64,000 nt of DNA from Neostapfia colusana (lineage: Eukaryota > Streptophyta > Magnoliopsida > Poales > Poaceae). Positions within the stretch are counted from its first letter, which is position 1; every line of letters starts with the position of its first letter. Below the pieces are notes generated by a model. The model did no database searches and had not been told where the DNA came from. It saw only the letters and a program-made list of their open reading frames with translations. The stretch spans positions 31,997,760-32,061,759 of the forward strand of contig JASWHV010000010.1 of assembly GCA_030760725.1 (NCBI GenBank). The letters are read 5' to 3'. This document shows, piece after piece, positions 1 through 8,256 of the stretch. The translations under genes and the position numbers were made by a program.

Positions 1-303
1 CTATGACATGTGGGTCCCACCCGGGGTTTTAACCTCTGAAATTTACTCCTAATCACTGTTGTAAACAGTGAGCCCCATAATACCCCTGGTGATTTAAATT
101 GTTCACCCCTTAGCCATTTGAATTGAATAGAATTCAAATTGGGTTCGGTTTGAGTGAATTTCAGCACAAGTTCAGTTTTGAATTGAAATAAAGTTTGAAT
201 TCGTCCCACTTAGCTCATGTCAAGATCAACTCCGAATGGAGTGAAAATTGGTGTGGTGTGGTGATGAACACTTCAAATGTGTGCCAAAACTGAGGCCCTT
301 ACA
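1..303 (-). repeat. 3' LTR of F, U3 part only
   Basis: On the minus strand the LTR begins with TGTAAGGGCC at 303 and runs off the left edge. It resembles the D LTR U3 (51320-51945), including the GTGGGTCCCAC palindrome (10-20). It lacks about 325 bp present in D between two GGTGTG repeats (around 258-270 here; about 51573-51895 in D). This looks like a repeat-mediated internal deletion. Confidence 0.8.
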
Positions 304-338
304 TTCCTCCCCCCTTAAAAGAATCTCGTTCCGAGATT
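304..338 (-). promoter_or_regulatory. F polypurine tract and upstream stem-loop
   Basis: On the minus strand a G6 purine run directly abuts the LTR (about 304-320). It is preceded by a stem-loop with arms AATCTCG and CGAGATT at 322-338. The purine tract primes plus-strand DNA synthesis in LTR elements. The stem-loop recurs in every element of the window. Confidence 0.75.
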
Positions 339-369
339 ACAGAAGAAGAGATAGCGATGTAGTAGGGAC

Positions 370-990
370 TTACTCGTGTTGAGAATCCATGAACTCCGGG
401 TAATTTGAACGAAGGAATTCCTCGCTCTCCCACGTCGCTTCTTCCATGGTGTGGTTACTCCAGAGGATCTTGTAGAACCACAACGTTCTGCTATGCGTGG
501 TTCGGGCTTTCTCATCAAGGATTTCCACGGCATACTCATCATATGTTAAATCTGGTTTCAACTCGCCGATGTCTTCGGTAGGAACAGCAGCTGTATGCTT
601 CAAACATTTTCACAGTTGCGAAACATGGAAAACATCATGGACACCAGCAAGAGATGCCGGTAGTTCCAATCTATACGCCGCTGGTCCACACTTCTCTGTG
701 ATAGCGTAGGGTCCAATGAAATGGGGAGGGAGCTTTCCCTTCACACCGAACCGGTGCACGCCCTTCATCGGAGACATGCGTAGGTACACGTGTTCCCCAA
801 CGTCAAAGTGCAACGGCCTACGCCTCTTATCAGCGTAGCTCTTCTGTCGGGATTGAGCGGCTTTTAAATTGGCTTGAATTGTCCGAACGCGCTCTTTGGC
901 GTCGTTCACGACATCAACTCTGAATGTGACCCTTTCACCGGACTCGCACCAATTTAATAGGGTGCGGCACTTGCGACCGTAGAGAGATTC
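370..990 (-). pseudogene. F pol fragment: integrase C-terminus and chromodomain
   Basis: This minus-strand reading frame starts within the conserved [12 protein letters not shown] block after the integrase core. It runs through the GPY/F-like region (KGKLPPHFIGPY) and the HDVFHVSQL motif into a chromodomain-like tail ending in [14 protein letters not shown], then a stop at 370-372. A TGA at 610-612 breaks the frame directly after HVSQL, probably a C-to-T change. The upstream part, including the integrase core, RT and gag, was separated by the A2 insertion at 991. The amino acids are nearly the same as the matching part of element C. No function remains. Confidence 0.85.
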
Positions 991-1140
991 TGTGACACCC
1001 TCATCTCGGGTGTCAGCATATGTTCGTATCCTATGAAACGGAAACATTTTAATGGAAAATAGGGACAGAAAGAGTAATCAAAAGAATAGTCAATAAAGCC
1101 CTTAGAGTGCGTCAAAGGCAACTTCCGCGGCCAGCAGACC

Positions 1141-1587
1141 ACGTGGCGTGATCGGAGCTCATCCCTGCGAAGTGGGGAGAGGCCACCGCCAAGCTGGCTA
1201 CGTGGCAGGCTCGGGACTCAGCTCCGCAAAGGGGAGAGGTCCGATCCTGTAGGACACGTGTTACCCACGGAGCTAGGCTCTGCGAAAGAAGCAAAGGCAT
1301 TTCCGCAGGACACGTGTCATCCTCAGAGCTAGTCCTCGCGGAAATCAGAGGACTATCCGCGCGGGGTACGTGTCGATCTCGGAGCTCACCTGCGAGAGGT
1401 CCTGTTCTATTGGACACGCATCGACCGCGGGGCATGTCCCTGAGGAAAGAAGAAGAGGAAGACCGGCGCCAACACGTGGCGTGCGTGGAGCTCATCTCCG
1501 AAGAAGAGGAAGGTCTCGCTCGTGACACACGGCACAACCCTAGCTCATCTTTGCGGGAGAAGAGATCCCAGGCCCAGAGGACACGTG
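1141..1587 (+). promoter_or_regulatory. Periodic ACGTG (ABRE/G-box) array in the A-family U3
   Basis: ACGTG cores lie at 1141, 1200, 1256, 1312, 1368, 1474 and 1583. Decayed versions near 1416 and 1528 fill the gaps, so the period is about 56 bp, exactly 56 between 1200 and 1368. Most cores read ACGTGTC or ACGTGGC, the classical abscisic-acid response element form bound by bZIP factors, or the palindrome CACGTG. Each unit also carries GGAGCT and a CGCGGA-like string, so this is a degenerate tandem repeat. It ends about 190 bp upstream of the TATA box. Same array: 46431-46877, 18421-18916 and about 26039-26535. Confidence 0.7.
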
Positions 1588-1776
1588 GAACTTCCGGAGC
1601 TCTTCACCACGGAAGTAACGAGTCTGGAGCGGTTTTACGAGTAAAGATACCGGTACGCAACGGAAACTGATCTAAACTCCACGATGTTACCGAAGATAAG
1701 ATGTCAGGATCTAACAAAGATCTGAAAAAGACTCTTATTCGGGATCCAATCAGATTAGGACTCTTCTCTTCCCGAT

Positions 1777-1785
1777 TATAAATAG
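1777..1785 (+). promoter_or_regulatory. TATA box of A2 5' LTR
   Basis: TATAAATAG lies 786 bp into the LTR and is kept at the same place in all four A-family LTRs. Transcription would be expected to start about 30 bp downstream, which puts the U3/R border near 1805-1815. The start itself is inferred. Confidence 0.75.
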
Positions 1786-1937
1786 AACCCAAAATCTCTG
1801 GCCGAAACCACGAACTTCTCTTTCAACTCCTGAGCCGATGACTTAGAGCCCTAGCCCTAACTCGCCGAGCAAAACATCGCCGAAGCACAACAAGAAAGAT
1901 CATCAGAGGAGGACCTCGAAGACAAGAAGAACGTGAG

Positions 1938-2240
1938 GTAGGATTTCAATACCACCTTACGACGTCATGGTGTTCATCTCTTTGCGTCTGTTCTTCGATT
2001 CCTTTCGAACAGAAGCCTTTTCATGGGCAGAACACTCGATGATCAGTTTGATCTAAAGACAGGATCATCGCCCCGTTCGTCTTTGATATGAACACCTCTG
2101 ACCATGCAAGCCATGCAAGAACACGTACAGATCAATCTAATAAAAGACTAATCGTAGGATAGCATGCATGTGCATCTAGTTTAAGGTTTGCGCATGATAT
2201 TGATTGCTGTGAATCTTGTATGCACGTGAATCCTACATAG
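1938..2240 (+). other. Intron-like 303-bp GT...AG segment in A2 5' LTR leader
   Basis: The segment begins GTAGGATTTC after purine-rich GAAGAACGTGAG and ends CCTACATAG before CAGGACAAAC. Both A1 LTRs join the two flanks with nothing in between (25667/25668 and 18049/18050). The 3' LTR of A2 has the same 303 bp. It lies about 130 nt downstream of the expected transcription start, has a possible branch site (TTGAT) about 35 nt before its end, and follows a purine-rich stretch that looks like a splicing enhancer. Either A1 descends from a spliced RNA, or the segment was gained or lost another way. Only 2 nt (AG) of microhomology exist at the ends. Confidence 0.6.
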
Positions 2241-2324
2241 CAGGACAAACTCAGGAAGCTGTCTACGACGAGCTGCAGCAACAAGGTTTTGAGAATCAAG
2301 GACAACCGGAACCGCAAGAACAAG

Positions 2325-2330
2325 GCAAGT
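2325..2330 (+). other. Conserved GC-type splice-donor match in A2 5' LTR
   Basis: CAAG|GCAAGT matches the plant GC-AG donor consensus. The same AG|GCAAG string is present in U5 of A1 (25583), B (6160), C (31405), D (49435) and E (56980), although the surrounding sequence differs between families. Use as a donor is inferred. Confidence 0.4.
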
Positions 2331-3042
2331 GTTCCTTGACCATGTTGATCCTATGATTTGGGTAAAACTGTTTTGTTTTGCGAAAAGGTGTGCGTGCTGA
2401 GTCAAACATGATGGGAAACCCTTTTTTATAGGAGTTTACTAGTTTTGGTTAAACCATCCTTGTCGCTTGGGAAGTTTATGAGTCGGGTATGGTTTTTGCT
2501 TTATGCTTCGCTGAGTCCATGGGATTGGGAAGCAAGATAGATGTTTCTAGCTAACAGCACTCGTAATGATAATGAGAAACTGATGAGGTTAATGAACATG
2601 GATCGGAGGGAGATCTAGGCAAGCCTGGGTTTGTGAAGGAGGTAGCATGAGATGGTGGTTTTACTTGCCGTAGATCTAAGGACCGGTTCATGCATGCACA
2701 TGCCAGGATAACAGTGCCACCACAAGGCCAAGTATGGGTGCGGCTTAGCTGAGTAATTAGGTAAGTTGCAAGAGTGTTATGGACTGTGGAAGGCGCGGGG
2801 AATGGGAGTCGAGTGAGGACTGCCCTGGGAACTGCATGGCACAAGAGGGGGCCCGTGGGTGGGAGAATTGGAGATTCTAGCCTGCCGGTGAAACCTTAGT
2901 GAGTCCATACATCTAGTAACCCCTTTGTAAAGGCTATTTTGTGATTTCTTGACCATACACCGACGGTTGTGTACTGGTATAATGGAGGTCCTGTAGTCGC
3001 CGACGGGTGACGAAATCACAAACTTGTGGGTAAAGAGGTGCA

Positions 3043-3075
3043 AACTCTGCAGAGTTATTAAAACTATCATGATAG
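3043..3075 (+). other. Paired palindromes in A-family U5
   Basis: AACTCTGCAGAGTT (3043-3056) is followed by CTATCATGATAG (3064-3075). The B LTR keeps the first almost unchanged (14677-14688) and has CTGTCAAGACAG (14660-14671, read on plus) in place of the second. The one changed pair in the stem is compensated (A-T to G-C). A1 has the pair at 24835-24867. Confidence 0.55.
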
Positions 3076-3708
3076 CCGAGCTTACGGTCACGAGCACCTG
3101 GCTAAACTGCCATGATTAGATGGGATGTTTACTGGGATGGTTATTGGAATGGTCATTGGGAGGGTTCTTGGTTATGTATATTGATTGTGGTTCGGTTTGA
3201 GACTATTGAGTCTGGATGATGAGATGTTTGCATGACTGGTGGGTCATAACATGAGATTGGTCTCAGTGCGAGACGAGGTTGTTTTATGAGATGAGATGGT
3301 AGCAAATACGAGGAGATATTCGTGAGTATGAGTAAAGGATTGGTTAATGTTCGGATGGAACATGGGAAGTGATGGAGGTATGTTGGTAATTTAATACATG
3401 CTGGGACTACATTCATCTAAAATTAAGTTGCTGTTTTATCATGATTTTATAAATTTGCTTTTCTGCAAATAAGCCTTTTATACCTACCTTGTTTATGAGC
3501 TGCATATCATGTGTTATTTCCGCACTTGCTGAGTACATCATTGTGCTCAAACTTGCATTATTATTTCTTCATCAACAGCAAGAGAAAACTACTATGAAGA
3601 TTAAGTAGAGCATTATGGCGTGTGATCTGTTCTCAACCTTACCTGTGGAGGGAGTAGAGATGGAGCCACTTCTGCTTAGTTTTGCTTCCGCATTAGTTTT
3701 TGCTTCCG

Positions 3709-3713
3709 CATTT
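3709..3713. repeat. Left target duplication of A1 (CATTT)
   Basis: CATTT directly before the TG terminus of A1; the partner is at 26685-26689. It is part of the A2 5' LTR. Confidence 0.9.
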
Positions 3714-4814
3714 TGTGACGCCCTCAATTCTGTGGAAAACCACGGAACCGAGAACTAATGCATATGTGTGCCCAGGATGTTCATCACACATACACATACG
3801 TTCCACAAACTGAATTTAGATTATATATTACCACGAATAACAGAGTTTATTACAACACCTCATGAGTCTTGGACTCATGCTCACAGCGGAAGTCTTTATT
3901 TCTACGCAGCAGAAATCTTTATTTAAATGCGGAAGCAAAAACTAATGCGGAAGCAAAACTAAGCAGAAGTGGCTCCATCTCTACTCCCTCCACAGGCAAG
4001 GTTGAGAATATATCACACGCCATAATGATCCACTTGATCTTCATAGTAGGCTTCTCTTGCTGTTGATGAAGAAATAATAATGCAAGGTTGAGTACAATGA
4101 TGTACTCAGCAAGTGCGGGAATAACACATGACATGCAGCTCATAAACAAGGTAGGTATAAAAGGCTTATTTGCAGAAAAGCAGATTTATAAAAACCGTGA
4201 TAAAACAGCAACTTACTTTAGATGAATGTATTCCCAGCATGTATGAAATTACCAACATACCTCCATCACTTCCCGTGTACCATCCAAACATTAACCAATC
4301 CTTTACCCATACTCACGAATACCTCATCGTATTCGCTACCATCTCACCTCATGAAACAACCTTGTCTCGCACCGAGACCAATCTCATATCATGACCCACC
4401 AGTCATGCAACCCTTTCATCATCCAGACTTAACAATTCCAAACCAAACCATAACCAATAACCATAACCAAAAACCTTCCCAATAACCATTCCAGTAACCA
4501 TCCCATCTAATCATGGCAGTTTAGCCAGGTGCTCATGACCGTAAGCTCGGCTATCATGATAGTTTTAATAACTCTGCAGAGTTTGCACCTCTTTACCCAC
4601 AAGTTTGTGATTTCGTCACCCGTCGGCGACTGCAGAACCTCCATTTTACCAGTACACAGCCGTCGGTGTATGATCAAGAGATCACAAAATAGCCTTTACA
4701 AAGGGGTTACTAGGTGTATGGACTCACTAAGGTTTCACCGGCAGGCTAGAATCTCCAATTCTCCCACCCACGGGCCCCCTCTTGTGCCATGCAGTTCCCA
4801 GGGCAGTCCTCACT
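3714..4814 (-). repeat. 3' LTR of A1, distal part (U5 side)
   Basis: Corresponds to 24008-25100 of the 5' LTR. It is cut at 4814/4815 by B and continues at 17481. The last five bases (TCACT) are the B target duplication. ORFs of 65-117 codons seen here on either strand follow LTR sequence and are not conserved as proteins. Confidence 0.9.
4810..4814. repeat. Left target duplication of B (TCACT)
   Basis: TCACT precedes the TGTCACACCC terminus of B and recurs at 17476-17480. The uninterrupted site can be read at 25096-25100 in the other LTR of A1. Confidence 0.92.
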
Positions 4815-6229
4815 TGTCACACCCGGTTTTTCCGAAGAAACAACCAAGTGAATATCACATGTATGCCAGGTGTCGAATATAAATAAGTCTTACATCGCAA
4901 ATGTCTCAATGGACACTAATGCTTCATCACAAGTAAATAAACTAGCAGCGGAATATTATTCTTTAGGGCTCCATCACAGGCGTTGCCCGGGGCTTCCATG
5001 AACCTAGAAACCTTCTTCGGGTCCAAAGTCTTGGTCATTATACACCACCTCATTATCTTGACCTGAGCAGCAATATAAACCAACAAAAATGCAAGGTTGA
5101 GTACCAATGGTACTCAACAAGTGTGGGAAAATTATACCATGCAGGGCTAGAACAAGGAGAGATTGAACTCATGGTTAAAGTACTACGCAATTAATACCTA
5201 TCACCTTAGCTTATTAAGCACCTACATTACTACACAAGTGAAATGGTCCCAATCTCCCATCCCATCATCATAATCTAATAACCATAACATCATTTCCAAT
5301 GTTAAGCTCCCCGCTTAACATCCACAACTTCCAAAAACCTTCACTCCTCTAATCATGAATAAGTACAGGCCGCTCTTAACCGTGAGCACGGCTGTCAAGA
5401 CAGTTTTGACTCTGCAGAGTTTGTACCACTGTACCCACATGTAGTGATTTCATCCCCCGCTGCCGGGTGGACTAAAAGAACCTCCATTATGCCAGTGGCT
5501 ACGATCCACATTCACACTTCCCAGGTGTGTAGCCAGGAGATCACTACGAAGCCTTTACAAAGGGATTCCCGACGAGCGTGGGCCCACTGAGGTTTCACCC
5601 CTAACAGCATACAAGAGGCTCCAACCCCGCTGCAGTGGCCCCCTCTTGAGCCTTGCGGTTCATATGGTAGTCCAGCTGACACCCACTCCCCGCACCATCC
5701 AACACACCCATACTACGCCGGGGATACACCTAATTAATTGGCCAAGCTGCCCCATCTCAGCATGTGGTTGGCACTGTAAAGCCGGGTTACATGCTCCATG
5801 AACCGGTCCTTAGGATCCAGGCAAGTACTAAACACAAACCCAAGTCTCGTGCACCCAGCACACAACCAAAACATCCAACTTGCCTTGATCCCTACCTCTA
5901 CATAACTCACAATAGATCATTCAAGAGTATGGTAAAATAAACTGATGATCTCATATCCCAAATATCCCATTCTAAGCATGGCTAAGCATATGCATGTGAA
6001 TAAATGACATGACAAAATAAATCCCAACCCAAGCTACAAGGAAACAGGGTAATGCAATTCTAGGGAAACTTCCTAGCATGGGTTTCATGTTTAACTTGAC
6101 AATGCAAATAATTCTATCTACACATCCTAGCATAGGATCAAAGTGGTCAAGGACACTTGCCTCCTTCTTGCTGCTCTTGAAATGGGTAGTCCTGGTCTTG
6201 GAAAGGGACAACTTGTTCTTGAACAGGTT

Positions 6230-6440
6230 CTACTTCATACCATCACACATAGCAAAAGAAAAACAACAATCATAAGACATAGTTCACACTTCTTACTTCA
6301 TACAAACCACACATTCATATTTATGAAATTCATTCATCATTTTATGTGTTGTGGTTACTTTGTGTGTTGATCTGTGGCTTGCATACACTTTTATTTATAT
6401 GTGTATGATTCCTACTTTGGTGTTCATATTTATACTTACA

Positions 6441-6488
<48 letters not shown>

Positions 6489-7527
6489 TTCAGTTTTAAA
6501 TAAATTCCTTATATTAAACTACCAAGTATGTATGAAAAGTATTTTTCTTCTCCATATGTGCCTTCATAATTTCTATCAACCCTAAACTGAACTCTTTGGA
6601 TTTTAAAAACTCCATTTATCATTTACTAGTTGCTATATTTTCAGATTTATATTCCTACGCATAATTGCGTATTTTATTATGAAATTAGTAATACACATCA
6701 TCTAAACAGTATAGGATCTGGTCCTAAATAATTTAATAACATATTTTAGCCTTGGCCTCTGATGTAAACTTTTTCATAATTATTTTCCCTATTTTTCTAT
6801 AACTATTCTTTACTTAAAAATGTGTCCCTATACTAATAAATGTGATTAATAAATGAAACAGATTCATTTCAGCCCAAAATATATTTTTATCTCACTCCAA
6901 AGTTTTCTAAGTACTGAGAAAGTTTTTAATTAATTTTGACAATTATGTTTGTCCCACTTTTTAATTTTTAAACACTAGTTACATTTCAATTTTCTAAATT
7001 AAATACTAAATAGGGCTAAAATAATGAACTCTCCCCATTACAGGGTCTATAATATTATTTTCATAATTTCCAGGGGTCTAGCTACACTTATCAGAGGTGT
7101 TTTACCTAATTTTTATTAAGTCCAGGGGCTAAAACTGATTTTTAAATAAATTTACATGATTTTCTGGAGTTCCAGGGGCTAGATCAGAAGTTTCCGGGGC
7201 TAGCTCTTATTTCCAGAGAACCCCAGGGGGTAGCACGTAAGAATTCCAGTCTTTATAATGCGGGGCTGACGTGGACCGTCCGATTTTAAACCGACGGCTG
7301 AGATTATAACATCGAACCGGTACGCGGGGTTTTAAAGTCTACCGTGCGATTTAAAATAAATGGCGCACAAGCGGCCACGTCGCTCTGATCGAGCACGGGC
7401 GGCGCTGCCGGCGGCGCACGGCGGCGGGAAGCGGCGATCTCGCCGGAAAGTTTCGGATCCTCGAGAATTCTGCCTGGAAATGTGATCTTATGGCATAGAT
7501 CGGTAGAGAGGAGGTCAGGGATCTCAC
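6230..7527 (-). other. Candidate leader intron in B 3' LTR
   Basis: On the minus strand, CCCCGAG|GTGAGATCC at 7528/7527 is a strong donor match. It aligns with the A-family donor through a shared GACC(T/C)CGA...CAAGAA lead-in. Sequence just inside is AT-rich, typical of plant introns. It ends at GTATGAAGTAG (acceptor at 6230 or 6233) after a long pyrimidine tract. In the 5' LTR the same interval is about 15498-16792. Unlike the A family, no intron-less copy is present here, so this rests on homology of the flanks and composition only. Confidence 0.4.
6444..6488. repeat. TA/TG microsatellite in B 3' LTR
   Basis: About 35 nt of TA repeats followed by about 11 nt of TG repeats. In the 5' LTR (15712-15754) the split is about 25 and 19 nt. 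The two LTRs were identical at insertion, so the difference arose since. Confidence 0.9.
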
Positions 7528-7796
7528 CTCGGGGGTTTTCTTGAGCTCGGGGGTCCTGGAAAGTGATCGGCGGCGAGGTCCGAGGCAAAACCATGGCGAA
7601 GCTCGTCGGCGCTGGGTTTACACCGTAAGTCTCCGAGTTTTCTGCACCTGCAAAGCTCCCCGGAGGCGGTGGATCAAGACCAGCGAGTTAGATCAGAGTT
7701 TCGGAGCTTAGATCGGCCAGAATTCACCGGCGAAGTCTCGGTGCTCACCGGAGTAAAAATCGGCGATCGCGTGGGAAAAACCGATCGGGGCTGGGG

Positions 7797-7804
7797 TTTT
7801 TATA
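7797..7804 (-). promoter_or_regulatory. TATA box of B 3' LTR
   Basis: TATAAAAA on the minus strand, about 410 bp into the LTR. It is conserved at 17062-17069 in the 5' LTR. The GTGGGTCCCAC palindrome lies about 140 bp upstream. Confidence 0.65.
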
Positions 7805-7939
7805 GCCGGAGGAGGGCGGTGGGTCGGTTGTGATCGAGTTTGAGTCTTCTGGGACCAGAATTCGGGCTGAGGGACGCGGTATTCCGATCGGTTAAGATCG
7901 CGCGCGCGCGGGAGAGTCCGGGGTCGCGGGGTTGGGGAT

Positions 7940-7960
7940 GACAGGTGGGTCCCACCTGTC
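7940..7960. promoter_or_regulatory. 21-bp palindrome with TCP-type core in B LTR
   Basis: Ten-base arms around a single centre base, core GTGGGTCCCAC, which matches TCP-factor site consensus. The same core occurs in the other B LTR (17210-17220) and in F (10-20), D (51329-51339) and E (59078-59088). Confidence 0.5.
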
Positions 7961-8211
7961 TGTGAGAGATAGCGCGGGCGCGCGCGGCTGCGGGCTGGCG
8001 CGGGGAAACTGGGCCGGCTGGCGGGTTTCGGCCCACTGGCTGGTTTTTTTCCCGTTTTCTTTTTCTTTTTTCCATTTCTTTTCTGTTTTGAGTCTAATTT
8101 GAATTCCAGTTTGAATTTGAATTTTTTGCAAAACATGCAACACGTCCAAAAATTTTTAAATTCCCCTCTGAACATGGTTTAGGGTTTTGAATCAAAATTT
8201 GGGGTGTTACA

Positions 8212-8248
8212 GCTCTACCCCCCTTAAAAGAGATCTCGTCCTCGAGAT
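8212..8248 (-). promoter_or_regulatory. B polypurine tract and upstream stem-loop
   Basis: On the minus strand AAGGGGGGTAGAGC ends at the 3' LTR border (8212). It is preceded by arms ATCTCG and CGAGAT (8233-8248) with an AGGA loop, next to the pol stop at 8257. Confidence 0.8.
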
Positions 8249-8256
8249 TGGTGTTT

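Larger units (their letters stand above)
1..990 (-). mobile_element. Element F: 3' end of an old Ty3/gypsy chromovirus, cut by A2
   Basis: This is the oldest layer of the nest. Reading on the minus strand it holds the end of the integrase and chromodomain, a polypurine tract and the first ~300 bp of a 3' LTR that leaves the window at the left edge. At 990/991 the coding sequence stops abruptly where the plus-strand LTR of A2 begins. The rest of F should lie beyond A2 and therefore to the right of this window. The five bases before A2 (GATTC, 986-990) are the expected target duplication, but the partner copy is not visible. The pol end is closest to element C, while the LTR is closest to element D. 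Confidence 0.88.
991..3713 (+). repeat. 5' LTR of A2, first part (U3, R and most of U5)
   Basis: Starts TGTGACACCC and runs to the A1 insertion at 3713/3714. The remaining 212 bp of the LTR are at 26690-26901, giving a full length near 2.94 kb. From the start it contains an array of ACGTG motifs (1141-1587), a TATA box (1777-1785), a GT...AG segment (1938-2240), a GC-type donor match (2325) and palindromes near 3043-3075. It matches 46281-48027 closely along its first ~1.75 kb. Confidence 0.9.
4815..8211 (-). repeat. 3' LTR of B
   Basis: Reads TGTAACACCCC at 8211 on the minus strand and ends GGGTGTGACA at 4815. It has U3 with a telobox-like AAACCCTAAA (about 8178-8187), a GTGGGTCCCAC palindrome (7945-7955), a TATA box (7797-7804), GC-rich leader sequence, then a strikingly AT-rich block (about 6240-7260) with a TA/TG microsatellite, then U5. 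It lacks the 57 bp found at 14080-14136 of the 5' LTR. Confidence 0.93.

Noticed and set aside
1141..1587. Regular repeat with unique spacers, CRISPR-like at first sight
   Set aside because: Units are degenerate tandem repeats without distinct spacers, in a plant LTR.
1112..1670. Open frames of 118-141 codons on both strands in the A-family U3
   Set aside because: They run through the ~56-bp degenerate repeat on both strands at once, are rich in simple R/S/E patterns, and lie upstream of the TATA box.
2281..2330. Glutamine-rich coding look of the sequence before AG|GCAAG in A, B, C and D
   Set aside because: No start codon and an in-frame stop just upstream in A. Purine-rich CAA/GAA sequence also fits an exonic splicing enhancer, so I do not call a protein.
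4170..4900. Repeated ORFs of 74-117 codons seen again at 24454-25359
   Set aside because: They recur only because both are copies of the same LTR; no frame is preserved by selection that I can see.
7304..7594. 96-codon ORF in the B LTR starting MVLPRTSPP
   Set aside because: The ATG is lost in the 5' LTR copy and the frame crosses the likely splice donor; treated as leader sequence. A short translated upstream ORF cannot be excluded.
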